DNA of 64,000 nucleotides, taken from the NCBI GenBank assembly GCA_025617745.1, contig CM046857.1:28676094-28740093 (forward strand). Direction: 5' to 3'. This document shows, one piece after another, positions 1 through 11,600 of the stretch. A program made the translations under genes and the position numbers. How positions within the stretch are numbered: position 1 is the stretch's first letter; each line of letters starts with the position of its first letter. The notes beneath the pieces were generated by a model that did not search any database, was not told the DNA's origin, and saw only the letters and a list, made by a program, of their open reading frames with translations. This DNA is from Heliocidaris erythrogramma (lineage: Eukaryota; Echinodermata; Echinoidea; Camarodonta; Echinometridae).

Positions 1-631
1 ACAAGTTGTTGAATTTCCTTCAATATTCCAAAGGTTAATTTCCAGAAAACCACATTGCTTGATAGCTGCAGTATCCAAGTGAAGAAACATGCACCTGTTG
101 AGTCTTGCGAGGTGAAAATACTATTATAAAAAAGGTTGACTTTGAGGACAGAAATGCACTAGCACCACACACACACACACACACTCCTGAGTGAGTGAGG
201 TGCGCCACAAGTGCTCGCTGATGATAAATTTTATTTTCTCCAATACCCTATGCATGGATTACTTGAGAAAAATAACATCATAAAAAGTGAAAATTAAAAA
301 TAAATTTATTAATTTAACAAAATGTAGATAAATTGAAATTCCCAAAATTGATTTCCAGGAACAAAAAATTTATATTGTCTTCACGGTTCACCGTGGGAGA
401 CGGCCGTGTTCCTTCGCTGCCCAGTCCCCTATTGAAAAATCCTGGCTACGCCTCTGCCCTTAATTATGGATATTTTTACCAATTATGGTTGAGAGTATAT
501 TAATTTAAAAAGCAAAGACATAATTACGTCGCCTCTGGGTATCATTCATACTTGAGACTTTAAATCATATTTGAGACTTCAAATCAAAGTAATATTTATT
601 TTTTCAGCCATTTATTTTTTCAGATTTAACT

Positions 632-1355
632 GCGTATATTCAAGGAGCTTTGAAGAGCTGGCGTCACATCTAGCTCATTCCCTTTGAACCATGTACGATG
701 TCGCCAGGAATATGTCAGGCATGTGCTTAACTGGATCTTCCTTGCAGATAGGAAGACAAAAGATTCCTGCCGGGCTGCAATCTTACGGGCTGATAATTAC
801 TTTTCGCTTTCACTAGTGTAATATGAGCAGTTCACAGTGTTTACCTTAACTGGAGGCAAGCGAAAAGAAATTGGTGCAAAGTTTCCTGAAATATGAATCA
901 AATTTAGACGACTTTGACATGTCTTGACATTATTCTGACATATAACATCATAAATAACTGTAATTGAACAATTGCATTTTTTATTTTCTTTTGTCGGAAG
1001 TAATTGTCAAATTGCGAATATTATGATTGTTAATTATGTCCTTTTTTCAAAAACTGTAACTGCTATCATACAATAAAGCCACATTCATGGACACAATTAG
1101 GCACAATTAGACTTTTGTATTCATATTCATCTGCTTAATTTTCACTTTGTTTATTGAGATAAAAAGTGAAAAATTCCTGATATTTAATTTGTGACAAAAA
1201 ATCACTCCTCAGCTTTCCCATGAAGTTGGCGGCATCGAACATAGACAAAGGCAACAGCGCGCCTGTAGATTATTTTGCGCATCCTTAGAAACGGGCAGCT
1301 GCTTGAATTAATTTGTTGTCAGTTGTGACTCCAGCTCTTGAAGCTCCTTGGTACA
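632..1355. repeat. Degenerate foldback/palindromic element
   Basis: The sequence around 640-670 (AAGGAGCTTTGAAGAGCTGG) is inverted near 1325-1355 (CCAGCTCTTGAAGCTCCTTG). A second inverted match lies further in: CCTTTGAACCATGTACGATG near 680 against CATCGAACATAGACAAAGG near 1232. The nested order of the matches indicates an old non-autonomous element with long inverted arms, about 720 bp in all. No ORF lies inside. The outer boundaries are approximate. Confidence 0.55.
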
Positions 1356-1642
1356 TTCAAGAATATATGTACAATGAGAAATTAGAAGGGATATAGAATA
1401 AGCAAGGCGCTTGTGACGGTTTTACCTGAAAGGTTTATACATTTTAATACAAGCAAAATGTTGAAAAGAACGAACGAGGGCGACAGAAGGGTAGGAGAGA
1501 GAGAGAGAGAGAGAGAGAAGGGACTGAGTGCAAAAATTTAAATAAAGGCTCTTGCAGTAATATTGTGATTTCTGGCATACGAGTAGTGGAAACATCATCA
1601 CGAAGAGTAAGTTATACAAGAAATGATTATGTTATCCAGATC

Positions 1643-2200
1643 GGTTTCAGTTTCAGTTTCAGTTTATTGTTTCATATTTTACATTTACAATGTGTTTTTA
1701 CAGTATTAATAGTACAAACAATATAATTGGTACAAACAAGATAAATGGTACATACAAACATGAAATATATTGTCAGAGAAAATAAAAGAAGATGAGTACC
1801 TCATATCTATACGCTTGCATGCAATACTAATTGAAAAGACTGGGCTAGAATAAAAGTGAAATATTGAGCAGCTTAAGGAGAAAGCTATGCTTATAGTTAT
1901 AGGCTCCAAAGAGTAATAAGATTTATAATAGTCTTTAAAAAAAGTGGGAACGAGCAATGCATGATACAACAATATGAGTATATAAATAAAATTATTGTGT
2001 GGCAGTAATCAAAATTGCATTCAAAGAAATAGTGTTGGATAGTTTTGTCACTTTCATTACAGCAATGATATAACAATTTACATTTGAGGGTACATGAGCA
2101 TTTCCTGTACGCCGTGGCAATTTCTGAAGCATATACCGAAGTGCTGGCATAATTTAAAGCATTATTCTCATTTTTACCGATGGCCTAAAACAACGCACTA
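1643..2200 (-). mobile_element. Possible 3' end of a LINE (minus strand)
   Basis: The plus strand shows a short tandem of TTTCAG units (1645-1667) followed by TTTATTG. On the minus strand this would be a simple-repeat tail such as LINE 3' ends carry. No reverse transcriptase fragment can be read in the adjoining 500 bp, so this rests only on the tail pattern. It could be an unrelated simple repeat. Confidence 0.3.
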
Positions 2201-2443
2201 CATAAAGAAAAGACATAAAACAGCAACCACGTATGGACCAACGTAACGTGATTATGATGTCAGCATTTCGATATGAAGGAATAGAACATTTTATCAATAT
2301 GCAGACAAAAACCATCTCCCATCACCCAGGGACGGGCCACCACACCCGCCTGACCTTTGATATTAATTTGTTTTCTAGATGTATAGTGTTCAAGAACTGT
2401 TTATTTATCGATTTTGTTTTTCTTTCTCTCAACATATTTCCAG

Positions 2444-2559
2444 GTGTTACGTTAACACTGACACAGCCGAATAATGATATTATAACTTCAGGGAGCCCGG
2501 AATATACTGTGGATATCCAGAGAAAGGTCATTACGGTTTTCATCGGCAGTATGGCGAAG
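2444..2559 (+). CDS. CLCA exon a
   Basis: The acceptor is TTTCCAG at 2443 and the donor is AAG|GTGATA. The exon starts in phase with two bases completing a codon and ends on a full codon (...GSMAK). It reads VTLTLTQPNNDI and then SPEYTVDIQRKVITV, matching the CLCA pattern of a beta-strand pair just before the G-x-W-T-Y-S motif. The next exon opens with VGKWTYSI, so the join is convincing. Confidence 0.8.
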
Positions 2560-5500
2560 GTGATAACATCAAGAACCTAATTTCTTTTAAAGTGAAATCC
2601 ATTAGAGTTTAACTAAATAAAAGTTCATGGAAATAGCTTCCCAAAGTACATTAGCTTTATAATGTATGCTACTTAATTTTAGCATGCTTAGCATGTTTGA
2701 ATGAAAAACTAAAGGAACTGAAACTATGTATCTGCCAATTTCAGCAACCATTAACGTGATTATTCCTATATCGGCCATGAAAGGTCCGATCGACACAAAA
2801 TTGTGCATGGACATCGATCGAGATGCATTTAAAGAGGACCGCTGGTTAATTTCTTTCATTTTTCATTATTTCATTATAAATTTATTCTAATTAGATGCCT
2901 CTTTTAACATATTCATTAATATTTCAATTTATAAGAATAAGTTATAAAGGTCAGTAATTTCTTTAATAGACTTTCAATAAATATAGTCAAAGTTATTGCA
3001 TTGATAATTTTAGAATTTCAAAGCACTTGTTTTCTATTTCATTGTTTTAAGAATTATTATGTATTTCTGTTTTTATTTCATATGTTTTTCATTGTTTTCA
3101 AATTTCATTTCTTTTCCAGAAATTAATTTCAATAAATTTCAAGACATAGAACATTAAGCATAAGGCTTAGAAAACCAGCAATAGTCTTTTAGGGGAATTT
3201 AGAACAAACGATTTTGTTTGTTTGTTGGTTTTTCTTTACACAAACGTGTGTTGTGTATTAATAATTGTTGATTTTCTCTCCATTGTGGCATAAGACAACG
3301 AAATGTTACGTGACATGGCGAGGGACTGTTCGATTTTCTCCAAAGCTCCAAAGCTGTTTTATTTTTAGTGACATTTTACTACCCCCTCAACAAAAACAAA
3401 CAAAAAAATAAAAAATAAATAAAAACATACAAATGCAAAAAACAAAGAAAACAAAAAATCAAAAGGTTTGTCTTGTTCTTAGACTGCAGCTACATAACTG
3501 CTTTTCTTTTTAATTAAACAAAACATCATTCAATTTAATATCGAATCGTTTCATATCGATTGCCTCAAAACAATAATGTGTAATATAAGGAGTGTAAGGA
3601 AATAGAATATACAACAGCATCGGCAACTCTCGTGGAAATAAATACAATTGTGAGAAATGGAAATGAGAGAATAATGGTTGCGTAGCTTCAATCAAAGTTC
3701 CCCAGAGCTGTCCTCCTTTTTGAAACTTTTTGCAAAGGTTGAAAAAATGTCTTCATGGCTTAGATTCCCAATGCCTTAACCACGAGATCACAAAGACGGG
3801 CCAGTGGTTTCGGCGACACCATATTGACAAATTGACAGATTGACAAATATTCATGAATAAGGTTGAAGAACTTTTAGTCTGTCGGTCAATTGAATATGGT
3901 ATCGTCGAAACCACTGACCCGTCTCCTTGGTCTCGTGGTTAAAGTAGCTATTCAAAGAAAATCACACATATGGCAATTACTGTATCACTAGAAACTGGGA
4001 AGCTTACAGATGACAATCGTATAAGTTTTATGTCAACTGCGTATCTGATGATTATAAAAACAACACAAATAAAAGCTCTTCTCAGCATCTGGAATATCCG
4101 AGGATTCGCCAGAAATATAGCGATGTTTTGATGTCGTCACACTCGGGATCGATCCTGCTTAAGCAGACGACGTCCTATAATGAATGAACGTAATTGCAAT
4201 GCAATTATTTATCAAATTATAAAGAGTTTGGTGTATTTAAACATGACCTCATTTCTCACCATTATAAAGGGAAAGTGAAACTGATTCTGATAGCTAAAAC
4301 CGTTTGATTGTAAATACACAGGAGAAGGTCAATGATCAATGAAATAAACCCCACTTTCAAATTGAAAAGCCCTCCGAATAATAGCAGGATGATATTCGTT
4401 CCCTCTTGAAACGCCGAACATGCCCCGGTGCAAGCAGCTGAAAATACAATGGCGTCTTATTTTCTTTACAAGTGACTGATTCCTTTATTTTTTTAACGCT
4501 GCATTTTTCATCAAAATAATACCACACACGAAGTTAAGAGTGAGGCAACATACTAACATTAAGACTGACGCTAGTGAAGGAAGAGAAATAAGTGAAGAGG
4601 AGATGACAAAATAGGCTCTGAAAAATGTGTAAGATGTTATGGGACATCGTCTGCTTAGACAGGACTGGTCCATGGTGTGTCGTCACATATCTCAGCAGCG
4701 TTCGAGGAGCTCTTCAGCTGCTATATCGGGGGCTGTATTTTACCGTTTTATAATTGATAATAATCATTACTTCAAATGTTTCCAAGCGTTGAATTTGGAT
4801 AACCTTGTTTAATTTATGCCATCTATGCAATAATAAGTATTAAGCCAATATTTAAAATCATTAATAGTTCTACTTCAAGGCATTAGCGTTCTAATTCCCG
4901 ACGGACATATTTTTAACCTTTGCAAAATGTTTCAAAAGGGAGGGCAGCTCTGGAAATCAACCATGACTGAATCTACGCAACCATCATTCTTTCATTTTGT
5001 CACAATATACATATATATATATATATATACATATAATATGATGGAACGAAATAAGCAGGTAACTCGGTGTATTTACATGCTTTCAGCTCCTGGCCTTCAA
5101 GTTTCAAACAAAATGAAAAAATAATAATAAGCAACATCAGAAGGCCAGGAGCCGAAAGCTTGTAAATACACCCAGTGACCTGATTCATTTCGTTCCATCA
5201 TAATATCTGTTCACATCATATCTAAATCTAATATGATTCAACCGAACGGTACACACATCCACACCTCTCTCGGAGAGGTCTAACGGAGTCATTTATTCTC
5301 TCTCTCTCTCTCTCTTCTTCTCTCTCTCTTTATATATATTTATATATAGAAAAGACAAATATAAATAAAAAAAACGTAGAGATGGCAATTATCCGATATT
5401 TCGGGCATAGCCCTTTGTCAAGGAATGACAAATTTATTAAGCGTCAAGCAAAAATAAGGCAAATAAAAGACGCGCTTAATAAATTTGTCATTCCTTGACA

Positions 5501-5610
5501 AAGGACTATGCCCGAAATATCGGATAATTGCCATCTCTACGGTTTTTTTATTTATATTTGTCTTTTCTACGTATAGTTTACCAAAACCGACGCAGAACAC
5601 TTTCTTTATA

Positions 5611-5649
<39 letters not shown>

Positions 5650-8600
5650 AACAAGACAAGATAGGAATGAAAAAGTTATACGATTAAAAGATTCGAATTT
5701 TCAGCTATAGGCCTTCATCAGGAAATTATATATGCATATATATATGTAGAGGTGTCGTGGTGTCGTGTCACCGGACTGTAGATCACATGGTTCGCGGTTC
5801 GAATCCCGCCGCGGGGCTAATGCCCTTTGGCAAGATATTCATCTACATTTGCCACTCTCCACCCAGGTGAAGTAAATGGGTAGCCCGTAGGAAGAAATTC
5901 CTTGAATGCCTTAGCGCCTATCATGGCGGCTCGGCTAAAGCCGGGGTAATAATTGTGATACTTTGTATTAAGCGCAGTAGAGTATATTTGTATAGCTACG
6001 CTATATAAATGGACATATTATTATTATTATTATTATTTGACTAACGGGTACATTAAGTCGACACCTAACAATGCAGTTTATTCCGTCATAATAGCGACCC
6101 CTACATGAGGTCGACAGTTGAACAAAGAAAAAGAACAAAAACTGTCCTCCTAATGTACCCATTAGTCGTTTATATATATATATATATATATATTTTATAA
6201 TCATTATTATTATTATCATCATTCTAATAATTATCATTTTTATTATTATAATTATACTAGTATTATATGCTATATGATCAAATGCTACCGTAGAGACGGA
6301 GCCTAATACGATTAGCCTGAATGGTGACGCTACAGCTTATATGCAAATGAGGCAATCCGTGTGTGTTAACTTTTCGTATATAAATTAAATCCGTTGACTA
6401 CTGAATCAACTCATTTCCATAGACTAAATACAGGAACCACCCAGTTCCCTTAGGCAGTGGGTTAATTTATCTATAATTATATGACTATATCAAGATCACT
6501 GGTCAACATGTTTTGTGTCAGTCACGATAAGGCGGTCATTAAAGAACTGTGCTGCTATTTTTTTTATAATTTTTTTTTTTTGCACAGGTTGGTAAATGGA
6601 CCTATTCCATTGTCAACAATTATTCCGGAACGCAATCAGTTACCTTCTCAGTATATTCTGGACCTCGCGCTGAGGTGGTACAGGGGGAGGGTCCTATTTC
6701 TATCACCACAGACATCAGTGAATCGATTCTGAACTTATCTGAAAAAGTTGAGGCTCTGATCGTATACGCTGAGGTTAAGAAGGGTAATCGTCCCGTCATC
6801 AATGCTACTGCTAAAGCCATTGTGGAGAGACCCGGGAGTACTCCTGTTATATTCCCACTTTTAGACAACGGTGCAGGTACGAAGATTCTTGACTTGATCG
6901 TACATTATATTAGCCATGTCAAATGCCTTAGTAGCACGAAACAATGAAACATGAAACAGTTTCGAATAATTTGTCTATACTTATTTTAGGGTTTTTTCTG
7001 TTACCGTGTTATCCTTCGCCACCTATACTTCAGTAGCACGATCATATACATTTATCCAAAAAATGACTAAAACTGAGACAAATAATCCACTTAATCATTT
7101 AGTTTTGCTATCACACATGTCGATAGCAAAGTCTATCAATTTCTTAAGATTTGACCTTTTGACATACTGCAGGAGCTGATGTGACTGTCAATGACGGTGT
7201 ATACTCACGATCTTTCACTGAGTACGATGGGAATGGTTACTATGGTATCAGCATCACAGTAGATAACGGCGGTGGTGCCCTAATTTTAGGGGGATCATCA
7301 GGTTCTCGATCACCGGCTTTTATCAATATCACGGATGACGGACAGTTGATATCAGGCGAATCAATAGGTATACAATGTAGATCACATGTCTGTCTTTCTT
7401 TTGAAACAGACATTATTGTGTAATTATAAGAAAATTTACGTACGCTTCAGTATGGATAATAATCTGCATTACGGAAAGAATGTGTGCTACTTTTCAGATA
7501 AGTGGTAATAAGAATTTTATTATGAAGCTTACCTGCTTACATTATTAAGTTTGGCAATAACATAACATTTACGGTGTGTGTGTGTGTGTGTGTGTGTAAT
7601 TGGGTTTTTACAGACGTGTTTCAATCAGATATGATTATTTACGTCTGGGACCGACCTTTAACGTCACCATCCGAAAGACGTGACTCAGTCTCGAACCTGG
7701 GTCCGCTGAATCAGTTTATAACTTCCACTGGTAGCTGGATTACAGGCGCACGCCACAACGCCCAGTTGCATGGGCTAAGGTAACACTAAAGTTAAAACAA
7801 CGTATATTGTGGTAATAAGAATTTTATTATGAAGCTTACCTGCTTACATTATTAAGTTTGGCAATAACATAACATTTACGGACTTTCAAGCTACATAGCC
7901 TAGCTCCCAGGCTTTGTGAGCAAATATTATATTTTAATCTTGGTATCATATTGATACGACTGTCTCATTTTGCGTTTTGGCTCGCACCTGCGGCGAAAGC
8001 AGAAATTCTGACGTCACGAGATTGGCCAATATAACGTCATGCTCCAATATGGCCAGGACAGTCGTGCATTGAAACCATAGGAGTATTTTGTGCTACAATT
8101 CATCCGAAATAATCAATTACGGATTCCTAATACCGAAAATAAGTTAAATTGAAATAAAAACAATATGAAGTAACAAATACGGAAGGAAATTAATAGAAAT
8201 ATATGCTGATATTAACTGCGTTCAGATTGCTGCATGACTTCAACCCTCTGTCAATAGTGGACTCGCCCACGCTACACTCATGAGTATTCATAGCTTATAG
8301 GAATAGTACGGTGGGGGGGGGGGGGGGGGGGGAGGGTGTTGAAAGAAATTGGCGTGACCAGCCAATTAGGTCTGATGTACGATAATGTAAGCATTCTATC
8401 CTGGCTGTGCTTGCTTCCCTATGGCTTAGTTCCGTGGCAAATGGCGCTGGAAGATGAGGTTGTCAAACCCCCATTTACTATATTACATGGACGTGAAGAC
8501 TTATTTTTGATTGGGTACGGTGGGTAAACTTTCAAATCGTATAGGACATGAAGGGTCCAATGATGAATAAAGCATCAAAGATTATTCGGGTTAATGTGCT

Positions 8601-11600
8601 CTTTGTTTTAAATGAGAATTGGATTTTTTTTATCACTGTTGTTTTGAAATCCCATTGTCTACAACGTGGCACTGTTTGCATCGGACGCTTGGGGGCGTTG
8701 GTCAATGAGACAAAACGTACCAATATAATTTACATTGTGTCTTGATACGTCTATATTCATTTATAATTGGCTTATATTTCGTTATGTATTTCTGAACCCT
8801 TAAAAAATGACAATACTACACTCATGACGGCATTGTGCAGCGTTCTGACCATTATCTTATATTAACATCCATGTTTCTAAACAAGTAAGATTAAAAAAAC
8901 GTTCTTCTAATAAATGATTATATTAAAAGGAAATTATAGCCTACGCCTTCCAGGTGACTCCATCTTTGAGGCATTGAAGTTTGAAATAGCGGAGCCCTTT
9001 ACAAGAAGCTCTTCAGCTGGTTCGACCAATGTCCCAAGTCTTCCACCGGGCTTTACGCCGGGACAAGACCTGTTCCCACCGAACCGAGTCCAAGACCTGC
9101 AGGTGAAGATGACATCTGTTGAGAACAGTTCCCTCGTCTTGACCTGGACTGCGCCCGGGGATGACTTAGACATAGGAAAAGGTAACAAAACAAAATAGCT
9201 AAGATGTTGTTTTACAGAACATGTTGACCTACAAGCGTAATTACTGTGATAAGAAACCGGCGGCAAAATAAACGCTTAATCCGTGGAACCTCACTGCCAT
9301 TCATACGCGTGCCTTGTTACAAGTGATTTCAGGTTTCCCATATTTCCTTGAAATTAGATGAAAAGCAGACATTTTGCACGTGACAAGTTTATCACTCAAG
9401 AAACCTGTATTTAAATTTATTATATTTTCTCAAAGAAAAAGCACAAAAACAAATTGGTCAGAGGCAACGTAAAACACTTTGAAAATAAACATCATGAAAC
9501 CGTAGAACTCAAATACTACTCTAAGAGCCAGCAACAATATATTTTGCACTTTGTTTATAATTGCGGAGTAGATTACACAATACAGTGGCTCCGTTATTCT
9601 TTCATTTTTTAACGAAAGAAACTTTCATGAATTTATTAACTTCGAATAAAAATCTGGTAGAATTCGAACAGACAATTACCGCAATCATGGTAATTGTGGT
9701 AGAATACTCGCATGACTGGGGAAAGTATAAGCACATTGACAAACCAAGAGATGTCACATGCACTTTGCATTCCCAGCTTTCAAAAATACTTTTCAAAAGA
9801 TTTTGACACACCTTTGAATATAAAAAACAACAGTAACCAAATCGCCTAACTGCGCATTCATTATTGTGCAGAAAACTTCATAGCGCAGTAGACACTGGGA
9901 AATTGAATAACTGTCCTCTGACACCCTCTCTGAAGTCATGTTTAACAAAAGAAACAGACATCGGTCTATATTTCTTTCCAACTCGACTTTAGACGTCAGG
10001 TCTGGTTTAAATTCAAGCAGAATACAGTGTTTTTAATTGTAACCTTTTCATTTGATTCAAAAGCCATGTCATATGATATAAGAACTTCAAACTCTTCTGG
10101 GATGCTGGTGACCGATTTCTCCAATGCAATTCAGCTCGAGCTTCATCAAATTCTAGAAGGGAACACGTCCCAACCAAAACCCTTCGGATCCGTAGAGGAA
10201 TACGTCATCAAGGTTCCTGACGTTCCTACAGCACCAGCCTTCTCTTATGCCTTTGCCCTTCAAGCAACTGATGACGCGGGCCTGTTGAGTCCAGTCTCAA
10301 ATGTAGTTCTGGCGACTTTCCGAAGGGTCATTCCAACAGCTCCGCCGCCAACCATAGGTCCATGTGATGGGATGGTTTGTCAAAATGGCGGGACTTTGAA
10401 TGAAAATAGGTGCTCATGTTCCTGCTCTGATGACTTTCAGGGAAACATGTGCCAACGTAGGTATCCATTTTTAACATTTTAACGGTATCGAATACTAGGC
10501 CGATTAGTTCCCAGTTGCGTATATGGACCTTGGCTACGGGGGGGGGGGGGGGGGGATCCCCCCCCCCCCCATAAGCTAGAGTCTAATGTTTCTACTGCGC
10601 ATTCGGGTAATCCTATCATCGATCATACGACAAGATTAACACATTAGAGGATATTTCATATTATTAATCAATATTGGGGCGTTCTTGGTTTACTCTGTTG
10701 GCAGCCCCGTCAGTACAAGGCCAATGAGAGAAAACAAATCATCAGAGTAGAGAACTACAATTCAGGAGCAAGGAGGTGGGAGGTGAACTCTTTCTGGAAA
10801 CCACTCATGTTGCTTAAAAAATAAATTGATTCCCGCTAACCTTTACTTGATATGCTGCCATTTTCAACATAATTTAGTTTATAACAAGTTTTTGATCTCG
10901 TCATAATTTTGTTTATCAGAGACAAGGAGCTATTGTCAACATTGTTGAATATTGTTATTAATGTTGCACTGACAAGTGAATGGTTTTATCGTGTGACTAA
11001 TGTGAGAAAAATTGGACTTCTTTTGTCTAATCCATCTACTGTTAATGTTTTTTCTAGTAACTGAATATAAGTTCAGTCATGAGTAAACAGAATATGTTAT
11101 GCATGTCCTTTAATTTGTTAAACCAGATGTGAAGTCGCAGCTAAGGAACGGAGTCCAGATAGATCTCCTCATGGACACTGCACAGGTAATATTACACAGG
11201 CTCAAGATCGAATAGTAATACTGGTATTCTTTCATATATAAATGTTTACCGAAATCAGATTATTATTAAACATTATTGATTATAATTTGAGCAAAAAAAT
11301 TAACACATTTTGCAAAGTCATCTGAAATAAAAACCAGTAGGCAATCTACTTTTACATTCCACAAGCAAATGGAAAATGCGTTTGCATAAAAAGTACTTAA
11401 GTTCGGGCGCCAGAACGTGAGGTTAAAAGTTGCTGAAAATATGACATGACAGAAGGAAATACCAGACATGCAGAGTGATAGTGTTATTTATACATATTGT
11501 CCTCTCTATTAAAGCAAAGTTTCAACTTATAGCTTAAATGTACTAGATGGTAGGATGCTATATGTTCATTATACTCTAGCTATAGCTATCATTAGCCTTT

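Larger units (their letters stand above)
1..2443. other. Gene-poor stretch upstream of first recognised CLCA exon
   Basis: I recognise no exon here. The stretch is probably intronic to the CLCA gene that becomes visible at 2444, because that exon starts mid-protein. It holds a CA microsatellite near 167-184, a MITE-like end around 435-460 (the motif GGCTACGCCTCTGCCC is typical of invertebrate MITE termini), a degenerate palindromic element at 632-1355, a GA microsatellite at 1495-1519 and a possible LINE tail from 1643. Earlier CLCA exons (the metalloprotease-like and VWA parts) should lie further left. Confidence 0.5.
2560..6587. other. CLCA intron filled with palindromic repeats and a SINE
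   Basis: No exon is recognised between 2559 and 6588. About 2560-3640 shows nothing but AT-rich sequence. From 3650 on, the intron is a succession of inverted-repeat elements, TA microsatellites, a tRNA-derived SINE and a MITE, each listed separately. Confidence 0.6.
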
